Below, one piece after another: positions 55,601-64,000 of a stretch of DNA of 64,000 nucleotides. The DNA comes from Pseudideonella sakaiensis. Lineage in GTDB: Bacteria > Pseudomonadota > Gammaproteobacteria > Burkholderiales > Burkholderiaceae_C. Position 1 is the stretch's first letter. Each line of letters opens with the position of its first letter. Location: assembly GCF_001293525.1 (NCBI RefSeq), contig NZ_BBYR01000006.1, positions 186,001 through 250,000 of the forward strand. Reading direction: 5' to 3'. The notes below the pieces were generated by a model. That model was not told where the DNA came from. It did no database searches and saw only the letters and a list, made by a program, of their open reading frames with translations. A program made the position numbers and the translations under genes.

Positions 55601-57330
55601 CCTCCCGGCACGAAGTCGCTGTGCGGCGGTTCACCTCCGAGTTGGCTGCCGCTCCGGCCGAAGTCCAGCGGCCGGTGCGCCACGATGCCCCTCGCCTGAT
55701 TCGCAAGACAGTCGTCGACTTCTCTTCGTTGAATCTGCCCGAGGACGCGCGCGCCGCAATCGCCCAAGCGTTCTGGGCCCACGTCGGAGCCCGCTCGAGC
55801 CGCGGCATCATCTCCTACTGGAATTCGATGCTGGTCTTCGAGCGGTTCGCCGCCGAGTCCGGCGCCGTCAGGTCGGTTGCGGATCTGAATCGAACGACGG
55901 TCGTGCGCTACATCGAGTGGCTCAACATGCAGCGACGCCCCGACGGTGAACCGTGGGCGATCTCCACCCGAGCGTCGATCTACTCGTGCTTGCGCCAACT
56001 GCTGCGATGGCTCGAGCGGTGTCGCCCCGACCTCGTCGGCAGCATCGACTACCCCTTCATCCCGTTTCCCGGCAAGGGCCGCGACAGGCCGCCGCGCGCA
56101 ACGTTGTCGCCGCAGCAACTGCGCGCCATCCTGCGTGCCTGCGAAGAGGACATCGCCGCGATGCGCGCAGCTCGCGAGTCGGCCGCCAGGCTGCGCGTGT
56201 CCGAAGGCGACAAGCCTGGCACGCTCGGCTGGGTACTCACGCAGATCGAAGAACGCTACGGCGGCATCATTCCCGATCGCTACACCATCGAGCACAAGGG
56301 CAACTTCTGGCTCCAGCAAGCCGTGCGTCGATACGGCGGTGCCAAGCAGCTGGGTCTCTACCTGTACCCCCGAGCGGAGACGCTGCTGCCCTACTACCTG
56401 GCCATCCTGATCCATACCGCCGGCAACCCGGAGGCCATCGCCGATCTCACGCGCGACTGCCTTCAGCCGCTGCCCCTGCTCGACGACCGCGAACTGCTCG
56501 TTTGGTTCAAGGCGCGCGCATCGCGCATCCAGCGCCGGACCTTCGACAGCACACAGGCCTTCGAGCCGCCGGCACTCGTCAGGGACCTCCAGGCCTGGAA
56601 CGCGCGGCTGGTGCCTCTTGCGCCGGTCGCGCAGCGCAATCGGCTGTTCGTCTTCAAGGGCCACGTCACGGTCAACGCCCTGTCGATCATCACGGTCCAT
56701 CACCGGCTCGGACCGTTCTGCAGGCGCCACGGCCTGCCGCCATTCGCGCCCGCGCTCATTCGTCCAAGCGTGCTGGCCTGCTTCTATCGCTTCAGCGGCG
56801 ACCTGTTGCGCACCAAGGCCGTCGCCAACCACGTGAACGTCGCCACGACCGTCCACTACGTACAGACTCCCTTGGTGCACGCCCGCAATCGCTCGCGCAT
56901 CGCGGATCTTCAGGGCGCCTTCCTGCGGCACGTCGAGACGCCGTTGCCTCCAAGCCTGCCGACGGTATCGTCCAAGCCGTCATCCCCGCGCGGGCCGGCG
57001 GTCACGATGTTCGGCTTCGACTGCAAGGATCCGCTCTCAGGCACCGCGCCCGGATCGAGGAGCGGCGAGCTCTGCACGCACTTCATGGGCTGCTTCACCT
57101 GCCCCAACGCGATCATCCCCTGCGACCCTGCCACCATTGCCCGACTGCTCCAGGCACGCGATCACTTGCGCGCGGCCGCTGTGGTGCTGCACCCGGCGCG
57201 GTGGGAGGCCGTCTACGCTCCGCCGCTGCGCATTCTCGAGGAAGACATCCTCCCTCGCTTCGGTGCGAACGACCTTGCGGCCGGTGAAGCGCAGCGGTCA
57301 CTCCTGCCGCCATTGCCGGAGCTGCGTTGA
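55597..57330 (+). CDS. Tyrosine recombinase-like protein, second of trio, degenerate active site
   Basis: 577 residues. The fold is recognisable (WLNMQRRPDGEPWAISTRAS, then VHHRLGPFCRRHGLPPFAPA), but the first catalytic Arg is replaced (IHTAGNPEAIADL, about 272) and the His of His-x-x-Arg is missing (ALIRPSVLA). The late His and Tyr in ANHVNVATTVHYVQ (about 411-421) remain. A C-terminal extension has Cys-rich GELCTHFMGCFTCPNAIIPC, probably a zinc site. It may act structurally within a hetero-complex. Confidence 0.8.
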   Translation: MTSRHEVAVRRFTSELAAAPAEVQRPVRHDAPRLIRKTVVDFSSLNLPEDARAAIAQAFWAHVGARSSRGIISYWNSMLVFERFAAESGAVRSVADLNRTTVVRYIEWLNMQRRPDGEPWAISTRASIYSCLRQLLRWLERCRPDLVGSIDYPFIPFPGKGRDRPPRATLSPQQLRAILRACEEDIAAMRAARESAARLRVSEGDKPGTLGWVLTQIEERYGGIIPDRYTIEHKGNFWLQQAVRRYGGAKQLGLYLYPRAETLLPYYLAILIHTAGNPEAIADLTRDCLQPLPLLDDRELLVWFKARASRIQRRTFDSTQAFEPPALVRDLQAWNARLVPLAPVAQRNRLFVFKGHVTVNALSIITVHHRLGPFCRRHGLPPFAPALIRPSVLACFYRFSGDLLRTKAVANHVNVATTVHYVQTPLVHARNRSRIADLQGAFLRHVETPLPPSLPTVSSKPSSPRGPAVTMFGFDCKDPLSGTAPGSRSGELCTHFMGCFTCPNAIIPCDPATIARLLQARDHLRAAAVVLHPARWEAVYAPPLRILEEDILPRFGANDLAAGEAQRSLLPPLPELR

Positions 57331-57348
57331 GGCTCGACCAGCTCGACC

Positions 57349-59244
57349 ATGCAGACATCGCGACTCCAGGTTTCGCGTCCCGCCATCGAACCGGCACCCG
57401 ACGATCGCGCTTGGTTCCTGAAGGACTCGCGCTGGGAGGATCCGGTCTGGCGCTTCGCGCCGACGAACGCGCTCGAGGAGGAACTGCCGGTCAGTCTGGC
57501 CTGGGACTTCGCGCTGCAGGAGGGGCGCCGCTTCACCGACGCGCGCTACGCGCCGCTGCGACAGACCTGCAAGCAACTGGTCGCGCTGATCCGGTGCCGA
57601 TCGTTGTGCACGGGCCTGCCGCTGCGACCGCGCTCGGTCCTGAACTACTTCTTCTCCCTGCGATTCCTCGTGCGCTGGATGGACCAGGAGGGCCTCAGCC
57701 GATTTGCCGAGCTCGACGCGACAGCCTTGCTGCAGTTTCAGCATTGGCTCGCCGAGCTGCCGATGGCGCGCGGACCGTTGCGGTCTGCGTCCACGGTGCA
57801 GCGCCATCTGTACCTGTTCACCTACCTTCATCGCTTTCGCATGGAGCTGGACGACGGCCTGGAATTCGATCCGTTCCCCGGCAGCAACCACCGTCAGGCC
57901 GCCGGTGATCGCGAGGGTCTACGCCGCCCGTGGCCGTCCACCCCTGACGGCGTCGCCGTGCCGCTGGTCCAGGCCGCCGTCGACATCGTCACGCGCGACG
58001 CCGGCCGGATCCTGCAGGCGATGGAGACCTACCGCCAGGCGATGACTGCGACCGCTGGATGCTCTCAAAGCGGCTACGCTCACACCGACCGGGCCACGCG
58101 CAGGTTGAAGCGGGCCAACAGTGCTCTGCCCGAAGTCGAACGGCCGGTGGCGTCGGTGGCGGAGCTTGTCTTGCGGATCGACATGCTCTACGCGGCCTGT
58201 TTTGTCGTCCTGTCCTATCTGGTCGGGCCACGGGTCAGCGAGATCCTCCACTTGAAGGCCGGCTGCGTGCAGGAACGGCACGATGGCGGTATTTGCGCCG
58301 ATTCCCCGGTCACCGTGATCGTCGGCAGCATCTTCAAGCGTCAGCCGGGATACGACGGCCGGCCTCACGAATGGGTCGCACCGCCCGTGGCCGTTCAGGC
58401 GATTGCGGTGCTCGAGGCACTGTCCGCGGAGCATCGTACGGTATCGGGCCGCCATGAGCTGTGGCTGCGCCGGCGCCGGGGCAACGGTGCGACGGAGTGG
58501 TTTCACGCCCGCGCGGATCAGTTGGAGATCGCATCGCCGTCGCGCGTCGCCACGCAGTTGCAGCGCTTCGGCGCGAGACTCGGGCTGACCCATGAGGATC
58601 GGCCCTGGAGGCTGACGACCCACCAGGGGCGCAAGACCTTCGCCAGGTTTGCGGCGCTGCGCGACCGCACCTGCCTCTTCGCGCTGAGCCAGCACCTGGG
58701 TCATCGCGAGCGTGCGGAGACCGACCACGGTTACGTCGGCTCAGACTATCGCCTCAATCAGGAGATCGACGCCGAGATCCTGCAGCAGTCCATGGCGGCT
58801 TGGGAGCACATGCTGGCCGCACCGGGCCTCGGCGGCCGCGCAGGCATCGAGATCGTGGCCAAGCGCCCTCGTTTCAGGGGCAGCCGCTTGAAGCAGGACC
58901 TCAAGAGCTACGCGCGCCTGCTGGTCGACGCGGGCCTGGTGCTCGGCGTGTGCGACTGGGGTTTCTGCGTCTACCGCGAAGAACACAGCGCCTGCCTCGG
59001 CAACGCCGCCGGGCCGAACCCGGCGCGACGCGAACCTTCGACCTGCGCGCGCTGCAGGAGCTTCGTGGTCTCGCCACAGCATCGGACCTACTGGCTCGAG
59101 CAGGCGCGACGTTGCGAGTCGCTGCTGAACCAACCCGCTCTGCCGCGGCAAACGCTGCGCATCGTCCGCGAGCGCCTGAACGAGGCCCATGCCCTGCTTC
59201 GGACGCTCGACGCGGGAAGCGCCGAGGAGAACAGCCATGCGTGA
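57349..59244 (+). CDS. Tyrosine recombinase, third of trio (TnpB-like)
   Basis: 631 residues. Catalytic residues are intact: VGPRVSEILHLKAG (Arg about 292), HQGRKTFARFA (about 424), HLGHRERAETDHGYVG (His and Tyr about 450-461). The C-terminus has the Cys/Trp pattern CDWGFCVYREEHSACLG and PSTCARCRSFVVSPQHRTYW, matching the zinc-ribbon tail of Tn554 TnpB-type recombinases. The stop overlaps the next start by eight bases. It starts 18 bases after the second recombinase. Confidence 0.87.
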   Translation: MQTSRLQVSRPAIEPAPDDRAWFLKDSRWEDPVWRFAPTNALEEELPVSLAWDFALQEGRRFTDARYAPLRQTCKQLVALIRCRSLCTGLPLRPRSVLNYFFSLRFLVRWMDQEGLSRFAELDATALLQFQHWLAELPMARGPLRSASTVQRHLYLFTYLHRFRMELDDGLEFDPFPGSNHRQAAGDREGLRRPWPSTPDGVAVPLVQAAVDIVTRDAGRILQAMETYRQAMTATAGCSQSGYAHTDRATRRLKRANSALPEVERPVASVAELVLRIDMLYAACFVVLSYLVGPRVSEILHLKAGCVQERHDGGICADSPVTVIVGSIFKRQPGYDGRPHEWVAPPVAVQAIAVLEALSAEHRTVSGRHELWLRRRRGNGATEWFHARADQLEIASPSRVATQLQRFGARLGLTHEDRPWRLTTHQGRKTFARFAALRDRTCLFALSQHLGHRERAETDHGYVGSDYRLNQEIDAEILQQSMAAWEHMLAAPGLGGRAGIEIVAKRPRFRGSRLKQDLKSYARLLVDAGLVLGVCDWGFCVYREEHSACLGNAAGPNPARREPSTCARCRSFVVSPQHRTYWLEQARRCESLLNQPALPRQTLRIVRERLNEAHALLRTLDAGSAEENSHA

Positions 59245-59659
59245 GGTAAAGGTCGACGCCGATAGCCGGACCACGGCGCAGCGGCTTCGGGACGCGTTGG
59301 CCACCATGGTTCGCACGCCAAGCACAGGCGTCGCGGTGCAGCCGCTCACCGCGACGACCCTGTGTCAGATCGCCGGGATCTCCCGCAATGCGCTGTATCG
59401 GTACCACCCCGAGGTCTTGGCGGCGCTGCACGAGGCCCAGCGAAGCGCACGCGGCCCGTCAGGCGCCCCCGCACGTCAGGCGAAGCTGCTGCGCCAGGAG
59501 AACCGCGAGTTGCGCGAGCAGTTGGGCAAGTTGGCCGCGCTCGTCGATCACTACTTCGCGGCTTGGCAGGACGCTCACCTCATGCTCGAACGGCGAGAGC
59601 GAGAACTGGCCGAGCTGCGCCGCGCCACCGGCCCGCAGGTGGTTTCGATGCGCCGCTGA
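59237..59659 (+). CDS. TnpC-like small HTH/coiled-coil protein
   Basis: 140 residues. An N-terminal HTH (TTLCQIAGISRNALYRYHPE) precedes a coiled coil (LLRQENRELREQLGKLAALV, LMLERRERELAELRRA). This layout matches the TnpC proteins of Tn554-family elements (DUF6262-like), which influence orientation or efficiency of transposition. It overlaps the last recombinase. No signal for independent expression is seen. Confidence 0.72.
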   Translation: MREVKVDADSRTTAQRLRDALATMVRTPSTGVAVQPLTATTLCQIAGISRNALYRYHPEVLAALHEAQRSARGPSGAPARQAKLLRQENRELREQLGKLAALVDHYFAAWQDAHLMLERRERELAELRRATGPQVVSMRR

Positions 59660-59674
59660 GCCGCGGGCCAAGTC

Positions 59675-59705
59675 TTGACCTTGACACAGGAGCAAGGTCT
59701 AAGCT
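59675..59705 (+). promoter_or_regulatory. MerR-type promoter inside the module
   Basis: TTGACC (59675-59680), a 19-base spacer TTGACACAGGAGCAAGGTC and -10-like TAAGCT (59700-59705). The dyad ACCTTG..CAAGGT is of CueR/MerR type. A strong ribosome site (GGAGGT, 59735-59740) and ATG at 59746 follow. Confidence 0.7.
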
Positions 59706-59745
59706 GCGAAGGACAGGGGCACAGGTGCCCCGCTGGAGGTCTGCG

Positions 59746-59979
59746 ATGACATGCGCCCTCATGTCGGACCTCGCTCTCGCGCGAGCGCTGTTGCGGCTCT
59801 ACAAGCTGGCCATGATCGCCGGACGCCCCGGTGTCACCGATCACCTGCTGCACGCCCTGGAGGAACTCGCCCGAAGCGAGCCGGCATGCGAGCCGATACT
59901 CGACCAAGCGTACCTGTGGGGCCTTGGTGCGCGGGTCGGTGTCGCACAGCCGCGCATGCCAGGGTCCGGCACGCAGTGA
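59746..59979 (+). CDS. Small helical protein under a MerR-type promoter
   Basis: 77 residues: LALARALLRLYKLAMIAGRP, VTDHLLHALEELARSEPACE, and YLWGLGARV. Two or three amphipathic helices, one Cys near each end, no TM segment. No family is recognised. The GGAGGT five bases upstream and the 19-base-spacer promoter indicate true expression controlled by a metal sensor. It converges on the intact SMC-like gene. Confidence 0.65.
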   Translation: MTCALMSDLALARALLRLYKLAMIAGRPGVTDHLLHALEELARSEPACEPILDQAYLWGLGARVGVAQPRMPGSGTQ

Positions 59980-60017
59980 CCAGCGCTGTCGGCGCCGGGC
60001 TCGCGCCACGACCGCGA

Positions 60018-62498
60018 CTACGCCATTGACACGCCGCGATCGACATCGCACGCATCCGCCTTCAGCGCGTCGACGTCGATCACGGCATCCGCCATCGCCG
60101 TCAGCTCGGGCGTCTGCGAGATGAAGTACTCACGCTCATAGCCACCCAGGCGCAGGACTTCCCTCTTCATCGCCATGAACATGCGCTTGCGCTGCGGATC
60201 CAGCGCGCCGTCCGCCTCGTCGGTGAACAGGGTCGTGTATCGGCGTCCCGTGTTTCGGGCCAGGTACAGCGCGATCGCCCGGGTCAGGCAAAGCTCCACC
60301 AACGTCCGCTCGCCCCCGCTCATCATGCCGACGCTCTTGCTGTCGCCGGTATCGCCGTCGTGGACGACGATGTCGAAGCCCTCCTTCTGCTCGCCCTTGG
60401 CCGTCTCCAGCAAGGTTCGGATGGACACCGTGAAGCGCGGCCCGTAGCAGGCCAGCAGCAGGTCATTTGCCAGCGCCGACAGCGCAGGTCCCGCATCGTC
60501 GATCGCCAGAGCGATCAGCCCGTCATTGCTCATGCAACGGGCGAAGAGGTTCCAGTTGCCCAGCTCATCCTCGACTCGAGCGCAGCGCGCGCGCAGGCTT
60601 TCGCGGCGTTCGCCCAGCCGGGCCGACTGCTTGGAGACCTCCTCGAGCTGCTGCGACTCACGCACCGCGGTGAGCATTGCCCGCTCCGCCGCAGCGAGGG
60701 CCTCCTTCGCGGCACCCAGCGCACGGGCTGCGCGCGCGGCTTGCTGCTCGTCGAAGGCGGGCGGCAGCGTTGCGAGCGCCTGATCCAGGCGCGCCAGCGC
60801 CGCTTCGGTCTGCCTGGCCTGCTGACCTCGTTGCGCCTCGATCGCCTTTCGTGCCGCCGCGATCTGTTGGCGCTCCGCACGTTCGTCGATGGTCTCGGCA
60901 GCGGCGCCCTCACTCGCCTGCAGCCCCAGCGCCTGAAGTTCCTGCTCGATCTCGACCAGGGTCGCCTGCGCCTGCGCGCACGCCTGGGCCTTCGAACGCA
61001 CGACCGACAAGCGGTTCGCCCGCTCGCGTGCGACGGCCTCGCGGACCTCGGCCCGCGCCAGGGCGTGCGGCGCGCCGGCCAGTGCCCCGCAACGCCGGCG
61101 GGCATCGATAAGTTCCCGCTGGACCTCGGACTTCTCGCTCACCAGACGGGCGACCTGGGCCTGGGCGTTGGGGATCAGCGTCTGCGCCTCGCGCGCGTCA
61201 GCGAGCAACTTGCAACGTCCCTGCAGGTCCGTGCCGGCGCAGGGCACCTCGCCGGTCAGTCCAAACCGGCGCGCGAGTTCCTCGGCCTTCAGCGCAGCCC
61301 GACCCGCATCCCGTTCGATGGCGGCGGCGCGCTGCTCCGCGAGGCGCACCGCGCCTTGGCACTGCGTCAGCTGATGGACCTGCTCGCGGCAGGCGAGCGT
61401 GCGTGCGCCAAGCAGCGCCTGCACACGTTGCGCCAGCGGCAGGCGCCTTTCGGCGCGACGCACCGCGCCGGCCTCGGCGAGCGCCGCAAGGCATCGCCGC
61501 CGGGATTGGGTCAAGGCCTGGCGCCGCGAACGTTCCTGCTGCAGCCGATTGGCGACCCGCTGATCGAGGCGCTCCAGCCGCTGGTGCTCGGCCCGTTCCT
61601 GAACATCGAGCGCGCTCTGCGCTTGTGCCGCGCCTGCCAGGTTGGATTGCCGTTCGGCCATGAGCTGTGCCCGCCGGGCATCGGTGGCTCGCGACTGCTC
61701 GCGTTCGACCACCACGCGGGCATGCCCCGTCTGGGCGGCCTCCAGGGCAGACTGCGTTGACCTCTTCGCGCGATCGGCCGCCGACACGCGATCGCCGGCG
61801 CCGTCGAGTTTTCGGCGCGCCGCCTCGAGGTGCTGATCCTCCGCGTCGACCGCGGCGAGTTCCTGACGCAGTGTTGCCAGCCCAGCTTTCAGCAGGCGGG
61901 CGGTCTCCGCTGCCTTCTGGCCCAGCGCCTGGATCTCCTCCTGCCCCAGCAGGTCGGCCAACAACGTCTTGATCTCGGCGTTGCGATAGGTGCTGAGCTG
62001 GCGCTTGCCCTGGGCTGCGAACACGGAGGTGAAGAAGGTTTCTGCACTGCCGCAGATGCTCTCCACACAGCGCGTGTACGTCTCGACCCGGCCATCCGAG
62101 ATGGTCCCATCCTCGAGCGTCACGGGGGACCAGCGTCCGCCATCATCGAGCATGTGCAGGAACGCCTCTGTGCGTCGCCGGCCACTGACTCGGATGACGA
62201 TCTGCGAGCGGTAGCAGCGCCCTTCGTGCGCCCAGGTCAGGTCCTTCAGGCTCTCCGGCAGATAGACGTGCTCGTAGTACGAGAAGCCGCCGGTTGCCGG
62301 CATCGAGGCACGACTTTGAAGGCCGAGATATGGCACGAGATTGTCCATGATCGTGCTCTTGCCGCTGCCGTTCGGGCCCGCGATGGCGATCAGTTCTGCA
62401 CCGTCGGCAAGGCGCTCCAGGTCAAGCGTGATCTCGTCGAGACCCAGGCCGTCGCGGATGCCGCGGAAGCCCTTGAGGGTGAGTCGGAGTGGCTGCAT
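60018..62498 (-). CDS. SbcC/Rad50-like SMC ATPase, intact
   Basis: 826 residues: Walker A GPNGSGKSTIM (about 42), FFTSVFAAQGKRQLSTYRNA, long coiled coils flanking a hook-like PCAGTDLQGRC, the signature MSGGERTLVELCLTRAIAL and Walker B TTLFTDEADGALDP. This is the architecture of SbcC/Rad50 DNA-end-processing ATPases, but no SbcD-like nuclease gene is adjacent. The N-terminus MQPLRLTLKGFRGIRDGLG is typical of RecF/SbcC AAA proteins. It lies downstream of merA on the same strand and is the full-length paralog of 51621-53927. Confidence 0.85.
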   Translation of the reverse strand: MQPLRLTLKGFRGIRDGLGLDEITLDLERLADGAELIAIAGPNGSGKSTIMDNLVPYLGLQSRASMPATGGFSYYEHVYLPESLKDLTWAHEGRCYRSQIVIRVSGRRRTEAFLHMLDDGGRWSPVTLEDGTISDGRVETYTRCVESICGSAETFFTSVFAAQGKRQLSTYRNAEIKTLLADLLGQEEIQALGQKAAETARLLKAGLATLRQELAAVDAEDQHLEAARRKLDGAGDRVSAADRAKRSTQSALEAAQTGHARVVVEREQSRATDARRAQLMAERQSNLAGAAQAQSALDVQERAEHQRLERLDQRVANRLQQERSRRQALTQSRRRCLAALAEAGAVRRAERRLPLAQRVQALLGARTLACREQVHQLTQCQGAVRLAEQRAAAIERDAGRAALKAEELARRFGLTGEVPCAGTDLQGRCKLLADAREAQTLIPNAQAQVARLVSEKSEVQRELIDARRRCGALAGAPHALARAEVREAVARERANRLSVVRSKAQACAQAQATLVEIEQELQALGLQASEGAAAETIDERAERQQIAAARKAIEAQRGQQARQTEAALARLDQALATLPPAFDEQQAARAARALGAAKEALAAAERAMLTAVRESQQLEEVSKQSARLGERRESLRARCARVEDELGNWNLFARCMSNDGLIALAIDDAGPALSALANDLLLACYGPRFTVSIRTLLETAKGEQKEGFDIVVHDGDTGDSKSVGMMSGGERTLVELCLTRAIALYLARNTGRRYTTLFTDEADGALDPQRKRMFMAMKREVLRLGGYEREYFISQTPELTAMADAVIDVDALKADACDVDRGVSMA

Positions 62499-62551
62499 GG
62501 CATGCCTCGGAGTTGGTCTCCGATCAGGCTCGCATGGCCGGCGACGCTTTC

Positions 62552-62574
62552 AACGGTCGTCAGTCGCGACCGTT
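62552..62574. terminator. Inverted repeat between merA and the SMC-like gene
   Basis: AACGGTCG (62552-62559) and CGACCGTT (62567-62574) form a perfect 8-bp stem with a 7-base loop. It lies 62 bases after the merA stop on the minus strand. No T-tract follows, so it may be a weak terminator or an operator for the SMC-like gene. Confidence 0.4.
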
Positions 62575-62636
62575 CACACGCTTGGCCGCAAGGCGGCGAT
62601 GCGCCGCGCAGTTCCCTGTTCAAGTCCAGCTGAAGC

Positions 62637-64000
<1,364 letters not shown>

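Larger units (their letters stand above)
54092..59659 (+). mobile_element. Tyrosine-recombinase trio element (RIT/Tn554-like)
   Basis: Three tandem tyrosine recombinases with tight overlaps, followed by a TnpC-like HTH protein and preceded by a CHC2/Toprim-like small protein, form one co-oriented cassette. Three recombinases in a row define RIT elements; a small TnpC-like protein after the last is a Tn554 trait. The ends could not be determined: no terminal repeats were found by eye between 53946-54091 and 59660-60017. Confidence 0.6.

Noticed and set aside
60010-60035. TTGACACGC similarity between the right SMC end and the 53950 region, as element ends
   Set aside because: Only about nine bases match, and the right copy is coding sequence for the SMC C-terminus.

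Overview
The window is high-GC DNA whose protein families (CzcCBA-type RND pumps, DUF4148, CzcE, CzcI, PII-NG) point to a betaproteobacterium of the order Burkholderiales; this is inferred from gene content. It is almost entirely a heavy-metal resistance island, scarred by insertions and decayed fragments. Both ends are cut: the start lies inside an RND pump gene and the end inside mercuric reductase.

Layout. 1-5405: end of a czcA-type pump, a PII-NG gene, a CDF exporter (czcD-like), small envelope genes and a CzcR/CzcS-type two-component system. 5481-8661 (minus): an arsenic-resistance-type permease, then an overlapping DsbA-like/DsbB-like/PCuAC set and a signal peptidase II. 8707-9824: decayed genes. 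10082-12530: alkaline phosphatase and a partner. 12567-14513: regulator and integrase fragments beside an intact IS1182-family element. 14667-21961: phosphoethanolamine transferase, a P1B-4-like ATPase (czcP-like), a CusF-like protein, a lipoprotein, a frameshifted outer-membrane gene and DsbA. 22802-24786: TRAP transporter membrane subunits without a binding protein. 24884-32056: a pbr-like cluster (regulator, signal peptidase II, PAP2 phosphatase, five-HMA P-type ATPase, divergent FTR1-type permease). 32255-34703: DUF302, a second CadR/PbrR-like regulator, CzcE and a transglutaminase-like protein. 34772-42395: a czcICBA-type operon with accessories. 42409-43723: a MerR regulator, a Cys-rich membrane protein and YnfA. 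43906-51406 (minus): a copper cusCBAF cluster with a Met-rich protein and a CopL-like leader protein.

51621-62498 is a different kind of module: two paralogous SbcC/Rad50-like ATPases, the left one lacking its Walker A end, flank a cassette of three tandem tyrosine recombinases, a small TnpC-like HTH protein and a CHC2/Toprim-like small protein. merA follows at 62637-64000.

Working together: pumps move divalent cations (czc), Cd/Pb/Zn (pbrA, czcP) and Cu/Ag (cus) out of the cytoplasm and periplasm, while small His- and Met-rich periplasmic proteins and thiol-folding enzymes buffer the envelope. Two regulatory layers can be read in the DNA. CadR/PbrR-type MerR operators with 19-bp spacers recur at several promoters. 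A shared 16-bp motif at identical spacing precedes the DUF4148 and CzcE genes and is a candidate CzcR box.
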